Translations under genes and position numbers: made by a program
The notes under the pieces: generated by a model
The model's database searches: none
What the model saw: the letters and a program-made list of their open reading frames with translations, nothing else
What the model was told of the DNA's origin: nothing
Origin: Zygnema cylindricum
Taxonomy: Eukaryota > Streptophyta > Zygnematophyceae > Zygnematales > Zygnemataceae
Length of the DNA: 64,000 nucleotides
Direction: 5' to 3'
Assembly: GCA_037447655.1 (NCBI GenBank)
Contig: JBBHKE010001768.1
Coordinates: 106,706 to 170,705, forward strand
Shown here: positions 10,336 through 20,392 of the stretch, piece after piece
How the letters are laid out: every line of letters starts with the position of its first letter
Position numbering within the stretch: position 1 is the stretch's first letter

Positions 10336-10480
10336 CTGGGGGTTGGTAGGGAGGAGGGGAGGCAGGGAAAAGGAGAAGGGAGAGGAGGAAGAGAGGTGGA
10401 AGTATGGGGAGAGAAGGAAGGGGTGAAGAGAGAGGGCAGGAAGAAAGAGGGCCAAAAAAAAAACAAAAAAAAAAGGGAGG
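10336..10480 (-). other. Long pyrimidine tract before PAN exon C
   Basis: About 140 nt of C/T-rich sequence on the minus strand ending at the exon C acceptor. The third such tract in front of a PAN exon. Confidence 0.6.
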
Positions 10481-10873
10481 GGAAAAGATGGTTAGGTCAA
10501 TAATCTGAAAACGGCGTCCAAAAAAAGTGACAAGTTACAACAATGGAGGGAATTCAATCGCAATGGGCCTTAAGAAAATCTAAAAAAAAAAAACAAGAAA
10601 AAAAAAGAAAAAAAAATCTCCCTGCTACCTCCCCTGCAATATTACGCACTCAAACATATGACGTATTCTATTCCCTCTTCTATTTGCCTTCTCTAGGTCT
10701 TCCCTCCCTCGCCTTCCCTCCTCTATTCCCTTGCGGAACCTACTCTCTCATTCCTACCTCTCCAACAATCCCTGCAATGTTAACTCTCCATCTCTTCCTC
10801 ACCCTTCTCTCCTCCTTACCCTCCTCCATTTCCCTCTCTCTCAAGAACATTTTCCTCACTCTCTCGACCCAGG

Positions 10874-11074
10874 TACCTCCTCTCCCTCCCTCCCTTACTC
10901 TTCCTCCATCTCTTACCTCCTCTCCCTCCCTCCCTTACTCTTCCTCCATCTCTTACCTCCTCTCCCTCCCTCCCTTACTCTTCCTCCATCTCTTACCTCC
11001 TCTCCCTCCCTCCCTTACTCTTCCTCCATCTCTTACCTCCTCTCCCTCCCTCCCTTACTCTTCCTCCATCTCTT
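10874..11074. repeat. 40-bp minisatellite, about five copies
   Basis: Unit starts ACCTCCTCTCCCTCCCTCCC and is 40 bp long, repeated nearly perfectly. Because 40 is not divisible by three, each frame cycles through three readings; the predicted peptides are not proteins. Confidence 0.9.
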
Positions 11075-11250
11075 CCTCCCTCCCTTACCTTTCATTCTGC
11101 CTATCAAATTGGTAACTAAAAGCAGCAGCAACGGTATATTTTTCAAACCTCCCCTATCACACGTGCGAAATCGGCCTGTCATTGGTTGGTTATCTCCCAA
11201 GGCCTTGCCGAAACCTTCTCTCTCTTCTCTTTCTGGAGGTTGACTGCTGA

Positions 11251-11252
<2 letters not shown>

Positions 11253-11296
<44 letters not shown>
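11253..11296. repeat. GA microsatellite
   Basis: About 21 GA dinucleotides. Confidence 0.95.
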
Positions 11297-11298
<2 letters not shown>

Positions 11299-11917
11299 AG
11301 GCAGGGATCTAATCGGGGTAGAGGGAGAGGTAGATAAAGAAGGGAAGGAGAAAAAGTGGAGGGAAATGGTGGAGGGATAAATGAGGTTGGAGAAATCGAG
11401 AGAGGGGAAAGAGTACAAAACTTGCTAGTAGAGAGGGAAAGAGAGGTTGAGAGAGGAGAGAGGGAGATAGAGGGACAAATACGCTTTGTTTCCGGCTGTC
11501 CAACCCACAAAATGTGGCGGGAGCTCTCTGGATTTGAGCCTAATCGAAACGACCGAAACAGATGGTCGGTCGAAAATGTACGGATTTTCCATGCGCCGAA
11601 GTTTTGTTATTTTAGCCAATTACATTTGCGAAACAGGGAATGGTAACCCGAAAACTTGACGTCAGGCTCAAGCGTCATGCACGTATTTTAACGACTCTTT
11701 CTCTATTTTTTGAAGGATATTACGTTAGGATGCATAGGTCGAATCGGCCGCGAGACAGAAGCGGGACTTCGACTAATTCACAAGTATATATGTTGTTGTT
11801 CGTTTCAATTGTTGAGAATCTGGAATCCGATTTGTTGAAGTATTGGTTCGCGTCGCGCGGCTCTATTTCGCGACCTCTGAAATATTTGTGTTGGGAAGTG
11901 TGTGTCGCTATTAGTGT

Positions 11918-12326
11918 CAGAGGTCGCAAACGGTCAACTGAAACCGTGACCGACCGTTAACCGACCGCCGGCGCCGGATCCGGAACGGATTCGGTTGACA
12001 AATTTTGGGGGTCGGGTGGTTACAGTCGGTTGATTCACCAGGAAAAAAAAACGGTCGGTAACGGTCGTCAACCAAAAAAACAAAAAAAATGAAATTTTTG
12101 TACTGCCCCTATAATCCAACATTCTTGTACTTTGTACTCTTTGGCATCGTGGAAGTATGTGACATCATGATTCGCGTCATAAATCTGACACGGTACTGTA
12201 GAAAGCTATTTATTTCGCAAATCAAAGGGAACGTGACAAAGCGTCGCAAATCGTCGGTTACTCAGATTTTGAAAAAAAAAAACGGTCGGTTTCGGGTATG
12301 AAATTTTTTGACTTTTGCGACCTCTG
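11918..12326. mobile_element. Candidate hAT-like MITE
   Basis: 409 bp bounded by inverted ends CAGAGGTCGCAAA and TTTTGCGACCTCTG. The CAGAG start is typical of hAT termini. The 8-bp flanks do not match well, so a target duplication is not shown. The interior has several GACCGACCG/CGGTCGGT blocks. A further TTTCGCGACCTCTGA occurs at about 11868-11882, perhaps another end. No transposase. Confidence 0.45.
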
Positions 12327-12349
12327 ATCTAGACTATATATCGATTGTC

Positions 12350-12907
12350 GAGTACCCGAACTTAAGTACATAATGAATATCGGAAGTGGCCCTCGATACA
12401 CCACACTAAAAGCGTATGACGTTTGAGTAACAGTTTCAGATGCCAATCCCGTTCGACTGTCACGGATTTAGATTCTATTCCGTACGGCCACAAACCAACA
12501 GAAAAGTCTACCACTATGGTCTGAAATCCAAGAATCCCGAAGACATGAGACTCTGTCAGCATCCTGGCTGTCAATCGCCAGCTGATCCTCTGTACAATCG
12601 TACCTTCATCGTCCTCATTAGCGACCAAGAAATTAAACGCAAGAACGAATTTTTTCATTAAAATATTTTGTCCGCCAGGAGAAATGGTCACGAATCAAAC
12701 AAAATAAGGAGAAAACAGTGTCTGCCGTACCAAGATTTGATAGTATCTCCTGTCAGAAAAAATATAATATATCCAAATGAAGATCCGCAAAGGGATTCTA
12801 TTCCCTTCAGATTTGTCCGTCGACGAAAAGCTATGTGCAGCAATTTGTACGGCTTGAATATGTTTGACTACAGTACAAACTGCTACAGTAATGTAGTCCA
12901 CGTGTAG
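12350..12907. other. Overlapping open frames on both strands, unassigned
   Basis: Plus-strand frames of 73 and 79 codons at 12440-12661 and 12668-12907 and minus-strand frames of 109 and 68 codons at 12362-12691 and 12695-12901. None was recognised. The sequence is of normal complexity, so an exon or decayed gene is possible, but no paired splice sites were established. Confidence 0.2.
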
Positions 12908-13052
12908 AGTTTTCCGAGTCTAATTGGTTACGTCAGCGGATCTTCCAAACGTAACCAGAGTCAATTGTACGCCGTGTCTGAAGATATTATTCGAATAGAA
13001 ATTTTAAGATTGGGTTGTACAACTCGCTGTCTTTTTAAGAGAGACCACGCCA

Positions 13053-13126
13053 ACGTACAAAACATTGAGAATGTACAAAATGTACAAAACGTACAAAACA
13101 TACAAAACTTACAAATTGTACAAAAC
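13053..13126. repeat. GTACAAAAC minisatellite
   Basis: Seven or so 9-11 bp units such as GTACAAAAC and GTACAAAAT. Confidence 0.8.
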
Positions 13127-13138
13127 CGGTCGCTACAG

Positions 13139-13363
13139 TACACCGCGAATCGCTATTACTGTAGCGTCAAGGTTTTTTCCGCCACTTCAAACATCTTTTC
13201 TCCGTACACACTTGTCGGATTTTCAATTTGAGACCGCCAATCGGAAGCTGAGAATGTTACTTTTCAATCGCAACCGTCAGATCCACAATCGGACAAGTGT
13301 GTACGGAGAAAAGATGTTTAAAGTGGCGAAAAAACCTTGACGCTAATAGCGAGTCGCGGTGTA
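13139..13363. mobile_element. Small TIR element (MITE family M), copy 3
   Basis: Best preserved copy: TA, then CACCGCGAATCGCTATTA at the left and TAATAGCGAGTCGCGGTG, then TA, at the right. The inner arms CCGCCACTTCAAACATC and GATGTTTAAAGTGGCG are also inverted. 225 bp, no coding capacity. Confidence 0.85.
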
Positions 13364-13771
13364 GATGATTTGTATGCGTCAGCCCGTAGATGGCCACAAT
13401 CTTGAAATCTCGCACCAAACATATGCGACAAACTGACCATGTATTTGGATTATTATTAGTGCAGTATTACGTATCGCTGGCCTATTGCCGATATCCGAAA
13501 TGTACTTTATTTTGACCTATCGTCAATTGATATATTCGCTTTTTAAATATATATCGGTAAGGAATCTTCCATGAAATGTCGATATATCGAGATGCATTAG
13601 CAACAATATCGGATCGATAATCATTGCGATCACTCCATACTTTCATAAGGAATGGATTTTGGATTTTTTTTCCAAAACCTCACGCCCTTCGTCCTTTATC
13701 CCAGTACAGTACCGCCATCCGTACTTTGGTACGGCCACCACGCAAACCGATATATCAACCGATATATCGGA

Positions 13772-13910
13772 ATGTCGATAGGAGACCGCCAATAGAAACG
13801 CGAGAATCTTGTTTGCAACCATCGGATTGACAATCCGACAAGTGTGCACGGAGGAAAGATGTTCCATGTGGCAAAAACAACATCTACAGTAATAACGAGG
13901 AGCAATGTAG
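13772..13910. mobile_element. Truncated MITE family M copy 4
   Basis: Right half only: GGAGACCGCCAATAGAAACG, CCGACAAGTGTGCACGGAGG and a degenerate end near 13910. The left arm is replaced by CGATATATCG-rich sequence. Confidence 0.6.
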
Positions 13911-13990
13911 ACGTCTACAACCGTCGCAGGTCTTGTAGACGTCTACAATCGTCACAGGTTTTATACACGTCTACAGCCGTCACAGTTCAA
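13905..13990. repeat. Triplicated GTAGACGTCTACA motif
   Basis: Three units of GTAGACGTCTACAACCGTC-like sequence; related text occurs in dispersed repeat G at about 2985-3035. Confidence 0.6.
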
Positions 13991-14216
13991 AGGGAAGTTT
14001 TCGTTTTCGGCTTTTCGCAAAATTGGAACCTGATAAGTAGTGTTGGGTATCGAGGACCCATTGCCGATATTCGATATATATCGAATTTCATGTACCCGAT
14101 ATTCGATATATCGCTTCGATATATCGAATTTCAAACCATCGCGATATATCGCCAATATATCGCCGATATATCGTATTGCCGATATATCGAAAATCAAAAT
14201 TTTACATTTTTTTTTT

Positions 14217-14304
14217 TAAAACCCCCCCCCCCCCCCCCCCCGGGGGGGGGGTACGGAATTAATTTTGAAAAATAATCCCAAAGCTTCCCCCCCCCCCCCC
14301 CCCT
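14217..14304. repeat. Homopolymer C/G runs
   Basis: A run of about 20 C followed at once by about 9-10 G, then another C run at about 14287. Lengths in such runs are unreliable in assemblies. Confidence 0.8.
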
Positions 14305-14728
14305 CAAGTCGCGATATCTCCGTAACCATTTCATACATTAGATCCGTACCATAATTGCGTACTTTTTGTAGGAGCAACCCCCCCCAACCTATAGTTATCG
14401 CCGATAATTTTGTTGGTTCCAGAGCGATATATCAATACCCATCAAAGTCTGATAGCCAATAACATCGTTTATCAAATTAACCATGACAAAAAATTACCCG
14501 ATCCACAACACTACTAAATAGTGAACAAATAACTCGCACAAAGCTTAGCCGGAGCTCCCTATGGAGTGCATCTATTCATCTTTATAGGGGAAGATTGCTT
14601 AGTATTCTTTTTTATTTGTATCATTTATTTGTTGCTTTAATGGGGTACATATTGAGTGAGTTAGTAGAGAGAAGGATAAATTTGTATTGGACAACACATT
14701 CGTTGAAATATATGGCTTTTGTCGAAGA

Positions 14729-14730
<2 letters not shown>

Positions 14731-14778
<48 letters not shown>
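14731..14778. repeat. CT microsatellite
   Basis: About 23 CT units. Confidence 0.95.
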
Positions 14779-14779
<1 letters not shown>

Positions 14780-14782
<3 letters not shown>

Positions 14783-15030
14783 AAAATTATGCTTATATTA
14801 TGTTGATTTTTTTTTGCGATCTGGTTTAGATATCAATCACATTGTTTGGTAGCAAAGCAAGTCATGCTCCAAGTGTTTTTTAATAATGGCCAATGATGTG
14901 GCAAAAACTTGGTGGGAGAATAAGAGGCTTACACCCTTGACGGACTACCCCTCACTAGTTCCTTTTAAAGTAAGATTTTCTAGGTTAGAACAAGCTCTCC
15001 CCTCAAATCTTTCTAAGATAAAGGTGGGGG
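14780..15030 (+). other. Possible 3' end of an older element
   Basis: Short open frame at 14886-15074 not recognised; a purine run (AAGGTGGGGGGAA) near 15021 could be a polypurine tract. Confidence 0.2.
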
Positions 15031-15620
15031 GAATGTACTTCCCGAGGAGTGGTTTCGCTCCGTGTTATGAATAAGTACTAAGCACTCATTTAGCGACGAG
15101 ACATTCTCGTAGCTAGAGCAGGAACAACCAACGACAAAGTAGTTTTCGTAGCTAGATATTTGAAGTAACGTGGAAATTGTTTGTTCGTTTTGCTTCACAA
15201 CGAAGTAGTTTCGTCGCTAGATATATGAAATGACGTGGAAATTCTATGTTCGTTTCATTTCACGTAAGTTCTAGTCGTACCGAGCAGATCATGTCGGTTA
15301 GTGGTTGACTATATTTGTTAGTCAAGTAGTTTAGGACAGCTACCTATTGTCCGTTGAATATTATTGTGACGTTTTGCCATGTTGACTCTTCATTGTTCCT
15401 AGTCGTGTTTATATATAGATATATATTAATATATATATATTTGTTCATAATTAGTAGTTGATTTATCTTTGGATGCGTAGTTTATTTTGGAGGCGTTGAA
15501 AGATCAAAGAGTAAAGAAGCATCGTACTTACATTGTTTTTTTAATATATTTAATTATGGAGGAATATATTTTTTATTGAGTGTTATTCTGCAATTTATTG
15601 TTGTATTTTCATCCTTTATT
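15031..15620 (+). repeat. Probable 5' LTR of copia element K1
   Basis: Lies between a purine run and the primer-binding site at 15621. It holds a tandem duplication of about 65-70 bp (15135-15266, GTAGCTAGATATTTGAAGTAACG-like; 20-base core TAGCTAGATATTTGAAGTAA). The 5' border is approximate and no second LTR was found. Confidence 0.4.
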
Positions 15621-15632
15621 TGGTATCGGAGC
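15621..15632 (+). promoter_or_regulatory. Primer-binding site, tRNA-Met 3' type
   Basis: TGGTATCGGAGC differs by one base from the usual plant copia site TGGTATCAGAGC, complementary to the 3' end of initiator tRNA-Met. Confidence 0.65.
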
Positions 15633-16530
15633 GTGTTACTACAAACTCTTGCCGATTAGCGGAGAAAGGGAAATCCCCGGTTGAACTTAGTTTAGGGGTA
15701 AGTGGCGGAGGAGTTATAAGGACACATTATGATGAGTTTAACAAACGATGGGAGAAAAATGTGAATGTGGACCAGGAAATGCTTAAACGCTTTCACACGT
15801 TTTTCAAAACACAACGAGATGACGGTGATGGAGGAGGCAATGGTGATTCTCACAACTAAAAGAAAACAAAGAAAAAGAAGAAGGTGAAATCTAAATTTTA
15901 TGAGGAAGAGGAGGAGAGTGAAGATGATGATCTTAAAGTGTTCAATAAAACCATCGTCTTCACAGGTTCTAACTATGCAATTTGGAAGAGATACATTCGC
16001 GGAGCATTCCACCGAAAAAAACTTTAGGACTTTGTGTTCGAGAAGAGACACGACCGCATCCTTTCGTGGATCCGGCCACAGCTAAGAAGTGGGACAAAAA
16101 AGATATGGCAACTTCCACAACCCTAATACAAAGAGAAGTGGGACAAAAAAGATATGGCAACTTCCACAACACTAATACAAAGTTGTCCCAGTTGTATGCA
16201 CGATATCTTCTAACACATGATAGGGCTCATGATTGTTGGACCGCTTTGCAAAATGCGTTCGAAAAGGGGTTTGAGGAAAGTTAAAATTAACTCTTTGAGG
16301 ATTATATTGGGATTAGAATGAAGAAGAATGAGTTCATTGATGATGGATTCAAAGGGTTAAATGTCATCATAGAGCAACTTAACTCACTCAATAACTTCCG
16401 TGTAGAAAAGGAGATGTTGTTTGTTTTCATGAGTAGTGTTTGTTGTTTTGGAAACCTTTAGTCCTCTCTTTATCTCGTGTGTGAGAAGGAGATTACGGAC
16501 TTAGTGATTTTTTTATACAGACTGAATTGG
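15633..16530 (+). pseudogene. Copia gag remnant K1
   Basis: The frame is open from the primer-binding site to about 15859 and then continues in shifted frames. Recognisable pieces are an acidic linker, VFTGSNYAIWKRYIRGAF near 15955 (the gag F.G.NY..W motif) and KKNEFIDDGFKGLNVIIEQL near 16320-16380. The latter aligns with the gag of element F (KSNESIDDVVKLFNIIVEQL). The fragment has several stops and a 52-bp tandem duplication at 16083-16181. Pol was not found downstream, so the element is truncated. Confidence 0.6.
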
Positions 16531-16599
16531 CGTAGACAAGATTTAGTGTGGTATGTAACCCCGAAGGGAGAACACAAGTTCAGTACACTCTAGGGACAC

Positions 16600-17259
16600 C
16601 TGTCAGTCGGTGAGGGGGTCAAGGTTGTTTGATCCAGATGACGAAGTACAGATACATTTGGAGATCGGATGTACACGTGGAGGTTCATCTTCAGTGATGA
16701 ATGAATGCGTGGACGGCGCAAGGAGTGCGCCACCTTTTTTGGTAGATAAATATTGACTGCGCCATCATTTCAGCGGATGAACTTTGACGGCGTGCTATTT
16801 CATTTTAGCGGTAGTCAATTTTTAGATCGATGTAAACATATAGTACGGCAGACGGCGGGTTTTTGTTTGATAAGGTTTAGTGTACCGGTTGACCACGATA
16901 ATTTTGGTACGGTGTAGATCATCTGTAGGCTCACTTGTATATGTAGGACTTATAATATTTTTGGAGTTAGGAATTCCTTGTATGAAAACTGTGCAACAAT
17001 TTTTGGGGAGTTTTTGAATTGTAAAATCATTATGATCTTTTGGTATTACCTTGTGAAATTTTGCATGTGGTTTTTTTGGGATATTGTCTTTCTTGTTACA
17101 AATTTGTAGACCTACGGTGTGTTCTTTTTTCTCGGGGATTCATTGTGAAATTGGTAATTTTGTGGGCTTTCGTGTGAGTTTCCTCTTTTAGGCTTTGATT
17201 ATTTTGGCAATTGCCAGCTTTTCTTCTTCTTTTGGGGCACCAGCTACCTCATTACAACA
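16600..17259 (+). repeat. Probable LTR of copia element I (H family)
   Basis: The segment 17095-17165 matches LTR H (19795-19850) with shared text such as ATTCATTGTGAA and TTTGTAGACCTA/TTTGCAAACCTA. It ends ACAACA before a degenerate primer-binding site at 17260-17274. The 5' border is unknown. Confidence 0.4.
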
Positions 17260-17748
17260 GGTTACAGTCCCGCCCTCAAGGATCCCGCCCTCACGGATCT
17301 CGGTGTTAAATGGGCAAAAATATTTATATTGAGTTGATTTGACTAAGTCTTACCTTAAGCAAATAAAATTGAATGATGTGGTTTCCGATGTTCTTCTAAA
17401 TACGAATCCCTATTTTGAAAATAAAAATGAGGATGCATTACATGTTCTCAAATTACTCTTGTCCTAAGATCTGAATATGACATATATCATTATCAAACGG
17501 CATCTGAAATAAGGAAGGCTTTGCGAGAATCTTATATCCTTGCTAATGAGCAGAATGAGGTTATAACTGCTAAAAAAAATTGGGATTATAAATATACCGA
17601 GGGTGATATGAACTCATACTAAAATGGCTTGAAACTTCTATTGTCGGAAAATGCATGTTCCGGGGGGAATTTTCCTCCCTATCATCAAGCTATGATTTTA
17701 ATGAGAGGGCTTTAGACTGAATATAAAGAAGCCGCGGAACTATTAAAT
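17260..17748 (+). pseudogene. Copia gag remnant of element I
   Basis: Starts at a degenerate anticodon-arm primer-binding site (11 of 15 positions, with the gag ATG lost). It contains gag-like text with stops: YTEGDMNSY, NGLKLLLSENACSGGNFPPY, MILMRGL and TEYKEAAELL. This parallels QGLSKEYRCALDRL at about 21990-22040. It is cut at 17748 by LTR E. Confidence 0.5.
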
Positions 17749-18997
17749 GTTGAAATTCAAGTATTTTGTAGGTCTAGAGATTGTAAAATAAAAGGCAAAA
17801 AAGAGACAGTGACAGCCTGCCTCTAGCTCTTCTCTTAAGTCTCCACACTTGTCGTGGTCACTGAAGACTGGAGGAGTAGAGCCATGGTAGCCTAGGTTGT
17901 CCAAAGAGGACAGGAAGGCCAATCTTGGTAGAGTTACAAAAGGTAGAGCCATGGTAGCCTACGTTGTCAAAAGAGGACAAGAAGGCCAATCTTGGTAGAG
18001 TTACAAAAGGTTTGACGAATCCAGGATTTGATCATGGTACCTACATACAGTCAAACTTGCAGTTAGCTTTATTCTATTAGAATACGATAAGTGCTACGAT
18101 ATATGGAGTTTGACAAATATTTAAAAATTTCCACGAATAAGAGTTTGTTTAACGGGAAATTGATATGTAGTGCATAGATACAATTTTAAATAGTACCGAG
18201 TACGGTTTTATGTATTGTATGAAACGGATACCACGCATTTGTTTCGACCGCGAAACAAATACCACGCTTATATTTTCAATGGCTAGAAATATATCCGGTT
18301 TTGATCGGACGGCCACGATAGGTGACCCGATCGCGAAATATGTACTTTTGGTGTTTTACGGTTATATCCACTTCAAGGGACACGTGGCGCGTCAATATTG
18401 GATTGCGCCAACTGCGGAGACTACGGGAACAAATCCGGATATGACATGTGTCGACATTTTGGCCATGTTGTACGTTGATCATACACAAAGTACAACATCA
18501 CCTGTACTATTATGTACGACACACTAATGTGATTGGTGCCGTATGTCAGTAGATAGAGTTTAGAGAGAGATAGGACTTAGAAAATTTAGTAGGTAGACAC
18601 CTCTCTTTGAGAGAGCTAATTTACAAAAATGTCATCTTTGACAACTCATAACTTACTGCTCATGGGAGCAAATTTAGAGATTCTTTTTGCTGCGAACTCA
18701 ATGGAGTCCATGCAACACAGGGGTGTAGTTGGTCAGAGTCTTTTCCTGCCACGGTGGCTGCATTTCTAAGGGAAATTCAAAATGGGTGAATGTGTCCAAA
18801 ACTCATATTCTAGCTTTGCATTCTGTGGTGGAACTGAGCTTACAGAAAGTCTTATTTCACAGGGGTGAAGTTGTATTGGGGCTTTGATTGTTAAGGGGTC
18901 AATCATTTGGGTTTGTATAAACTTGGAGTCGGCACTAACTAGATAAGCTTCTTTGGATTTGCAGATTCTATGGGGGAATAGACCCCATAAAGTTTTA
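17749..18997 (+). repeat. LTR of copia family E
   Basis: Starts TGTTGAAATTCAAGTATTTT, related to LTR A, and ends just before an exact anticodon-arm primer-binding site. About 1.25 kb. It holds a 63-bp tandem duplication (GTAGAGCCATGGTAGCCTA units near 17877 and 17941), a hairpin at 18228-18267, and a 3' half shared with the fragment at 25925-26391. The internal region is lost because LTR H begins at 19022. Confidence 0.7.
18228..18267. promoter_or_regulatory. Hairpin with flanking repeats in LTR E
   Basis: ATACCACGC, then inverted arms ATTTGTTTCG and CGAAACAAAT around a 4-nt loop, then ATACCACGC again. The same design, with a different but matching flank, is in both LTRs of element A. Confidence 0.6.
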
Positions 18998-19012
18998 GGT
19001 TATGGGCCCACC
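18998..19012 (+). promoter_or_regulatory. Anticodon-arm primer-binding site of element E
   Basis: GGTTATGGGCCCACC is the exact complement of the anticodon stem-loop of plant initiator tRNA-Met as recalled (GGTGGGCCCATAACC). The embedded ATG would be the gag start. Confidence 0.75.
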
Positions 19013-19021
19013 ATCTAGGGT

Positions 19022-20097
19022 TGTTGGTTTGAAAAGTTAGTTTCGTGCGTAAGTGTTGTTTCGTGAGTACACAATGTTTTGTATGCGATTCTAATGCTAT
19101 CTTGATTTATTATGGAGGTTCAAATGGATTTGCGAATTGGGGGAGTAATGGTACTAATTGTATTTGAACGTACAATATTAGACTTCAAGTGACGCACAGA
19201 AATATAGGCAAAAGTAAGATTTGCGAAAAGGGAAATGGACGGCGGATCACGAAAGGATCTGACGTTAAATAATGGAAGAGGTTGGAATTGTACGTCGCAC
19301 CTACGAAACATAATGAGACGAGCGACGCTTGATGAATTCGACGTCGTCAAAGTCACAGACGGCGACGCCGTCAGTTTGGTCATTTTGGTAAGGGACGCAA
19401 AATCACCTCCATCACAAGATATTTTTCTTGGACGGTTCAGATTCATTTGACGAAATTCATATGGTTTGTAATATTTACAACAATGTTTTGTCCTATGTGT
19501 TTTAATTATTAGTGTAGATCTATTCGTTTTGACATATCACGAAGTATTCGGGTATACTCACAATAATAGAGGTAATTGGTAGACTTAGTACAGCTGTTAT
19601 GCCTCTACAGTCACTAGTAAGTTTTAGAGTATATTTGTAGGACTTGGTCATTTTTTGGACTTTGGAACTATTTGGACAAAAAGATTTTTTGCTTTTTTTG
19701 GTTTTTTTCATCTGAGGATTTCTCTTAGTTGTATTAACAAAATTATCTGAAATTTTCCATGAGGGTTCCTTTTTGTATGAGAAATTTTTTGGCAAATTTG
19801 CAAACCTATTGTGTGTCCAGTTTGCTCGAGACTTCATTGTGAAGTTGGTCTGATTTATCAAAGTTATGGCAGGTTGTTTTTCTGCAACTTTGACTAAGTG
19901 GTATGATAAGTCTGTTTGGTATTTTTATAATGAATTTTGTGGGAATACTAGGTGGCCTAGAAAACATCTGTTCGTATAGTTTCAGTCTGTTTTGTTTATT
20001 CTGTAGAATTGTGAGTGGACTCAAATTAGGCTGTTTTTGGGGTAGTCTGTGGTGCTTCCAAGGGTAAATCCATGGCTGAAAATGGCTATGGACAACA
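19022..20097 (+). repeat. LTR of copia family H, inserted in element E
   Basis: Starts TGTTGGTTTGAAAAGTTAG directly after the first bases of element E's gag and ends GACAACA before a primer-binding site at 20098. A piece of the same LTR (19022-19105) recurs at 23765-23846. About 1.08 kb. Confidence 0.6.
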
Positions 20098-20392
20098 GGT
20101 TATGGGCCCACACCCATGGCTATTCATTTTTGATGAATCAACCTAGCCCATATTTGATGGATCTAAATACTACTATTGGAGGAGTATTGTGGAAGGCTAT
20201 TTCAAGTTGAGGAAGCTAATGGATGTGGTGAATGGGACATGTGCTGAATCATTAGTTGGATTGGAGGAGAGGAACAATGAGTGTTTGCTGACTATCAAGC
20301 TATCCCTGAACGAGGAACGTGGAATGACTTACCTTGGTCTACAAAGTGCAGCTGAATTATGGAAGTGCTTTTGTGTATCACTCGATGAGTAA
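20098..20392 (+). pseudogene. Gag N-terminus of element H
   Basis: The primer-binding site GGTTATGGGCCCAC carries the first ATG. The frame reads MGPHPWLFIFDEST, a TAG, then FDGSKYYYWRSIVEGYFKLR and a further 60 residues ending ELWKCFCVSLDE. The F.G..YYYW..I pattern and the LQSAAELWKC segment fit copia gag (UBN2-like). The rest of the element is missing from 20393 on, so it is a 5' fragment. The start choice follows elements A and C, which use the same ATG. Confidence 0.6.

Larger units (their letters stand above)
10481..11917. other. No gene seen; C/T and GA low-complexity sequence
   Basis: Pyrimidine-rich plus strand to about 11100, a GA microsatellite, then purine-rich sequence to about 11480, then complex sequence without a convincing exon. 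Open frames inside are repeat-driven. Confidence 0.5.
13495..14440. repeat. Cluster of CGATATATCG palindromes
   Basis: Dense variants of CGATATATCG and GATATATCG around 13530-13620, 13748-13775 and 14065-14190, with a few more to 14440. Each is self-complementary. No gene is seen here apart from MITE sequence. Confidence 0.7.

Noticed and set aside
10543-11243. Long Pro/Ser/Leu plus-strand frames
   Set aside because: They cover a 40-bp minisatellite and C/T tract; the unit length is not a multiple of three and the peptide is a composition effect.
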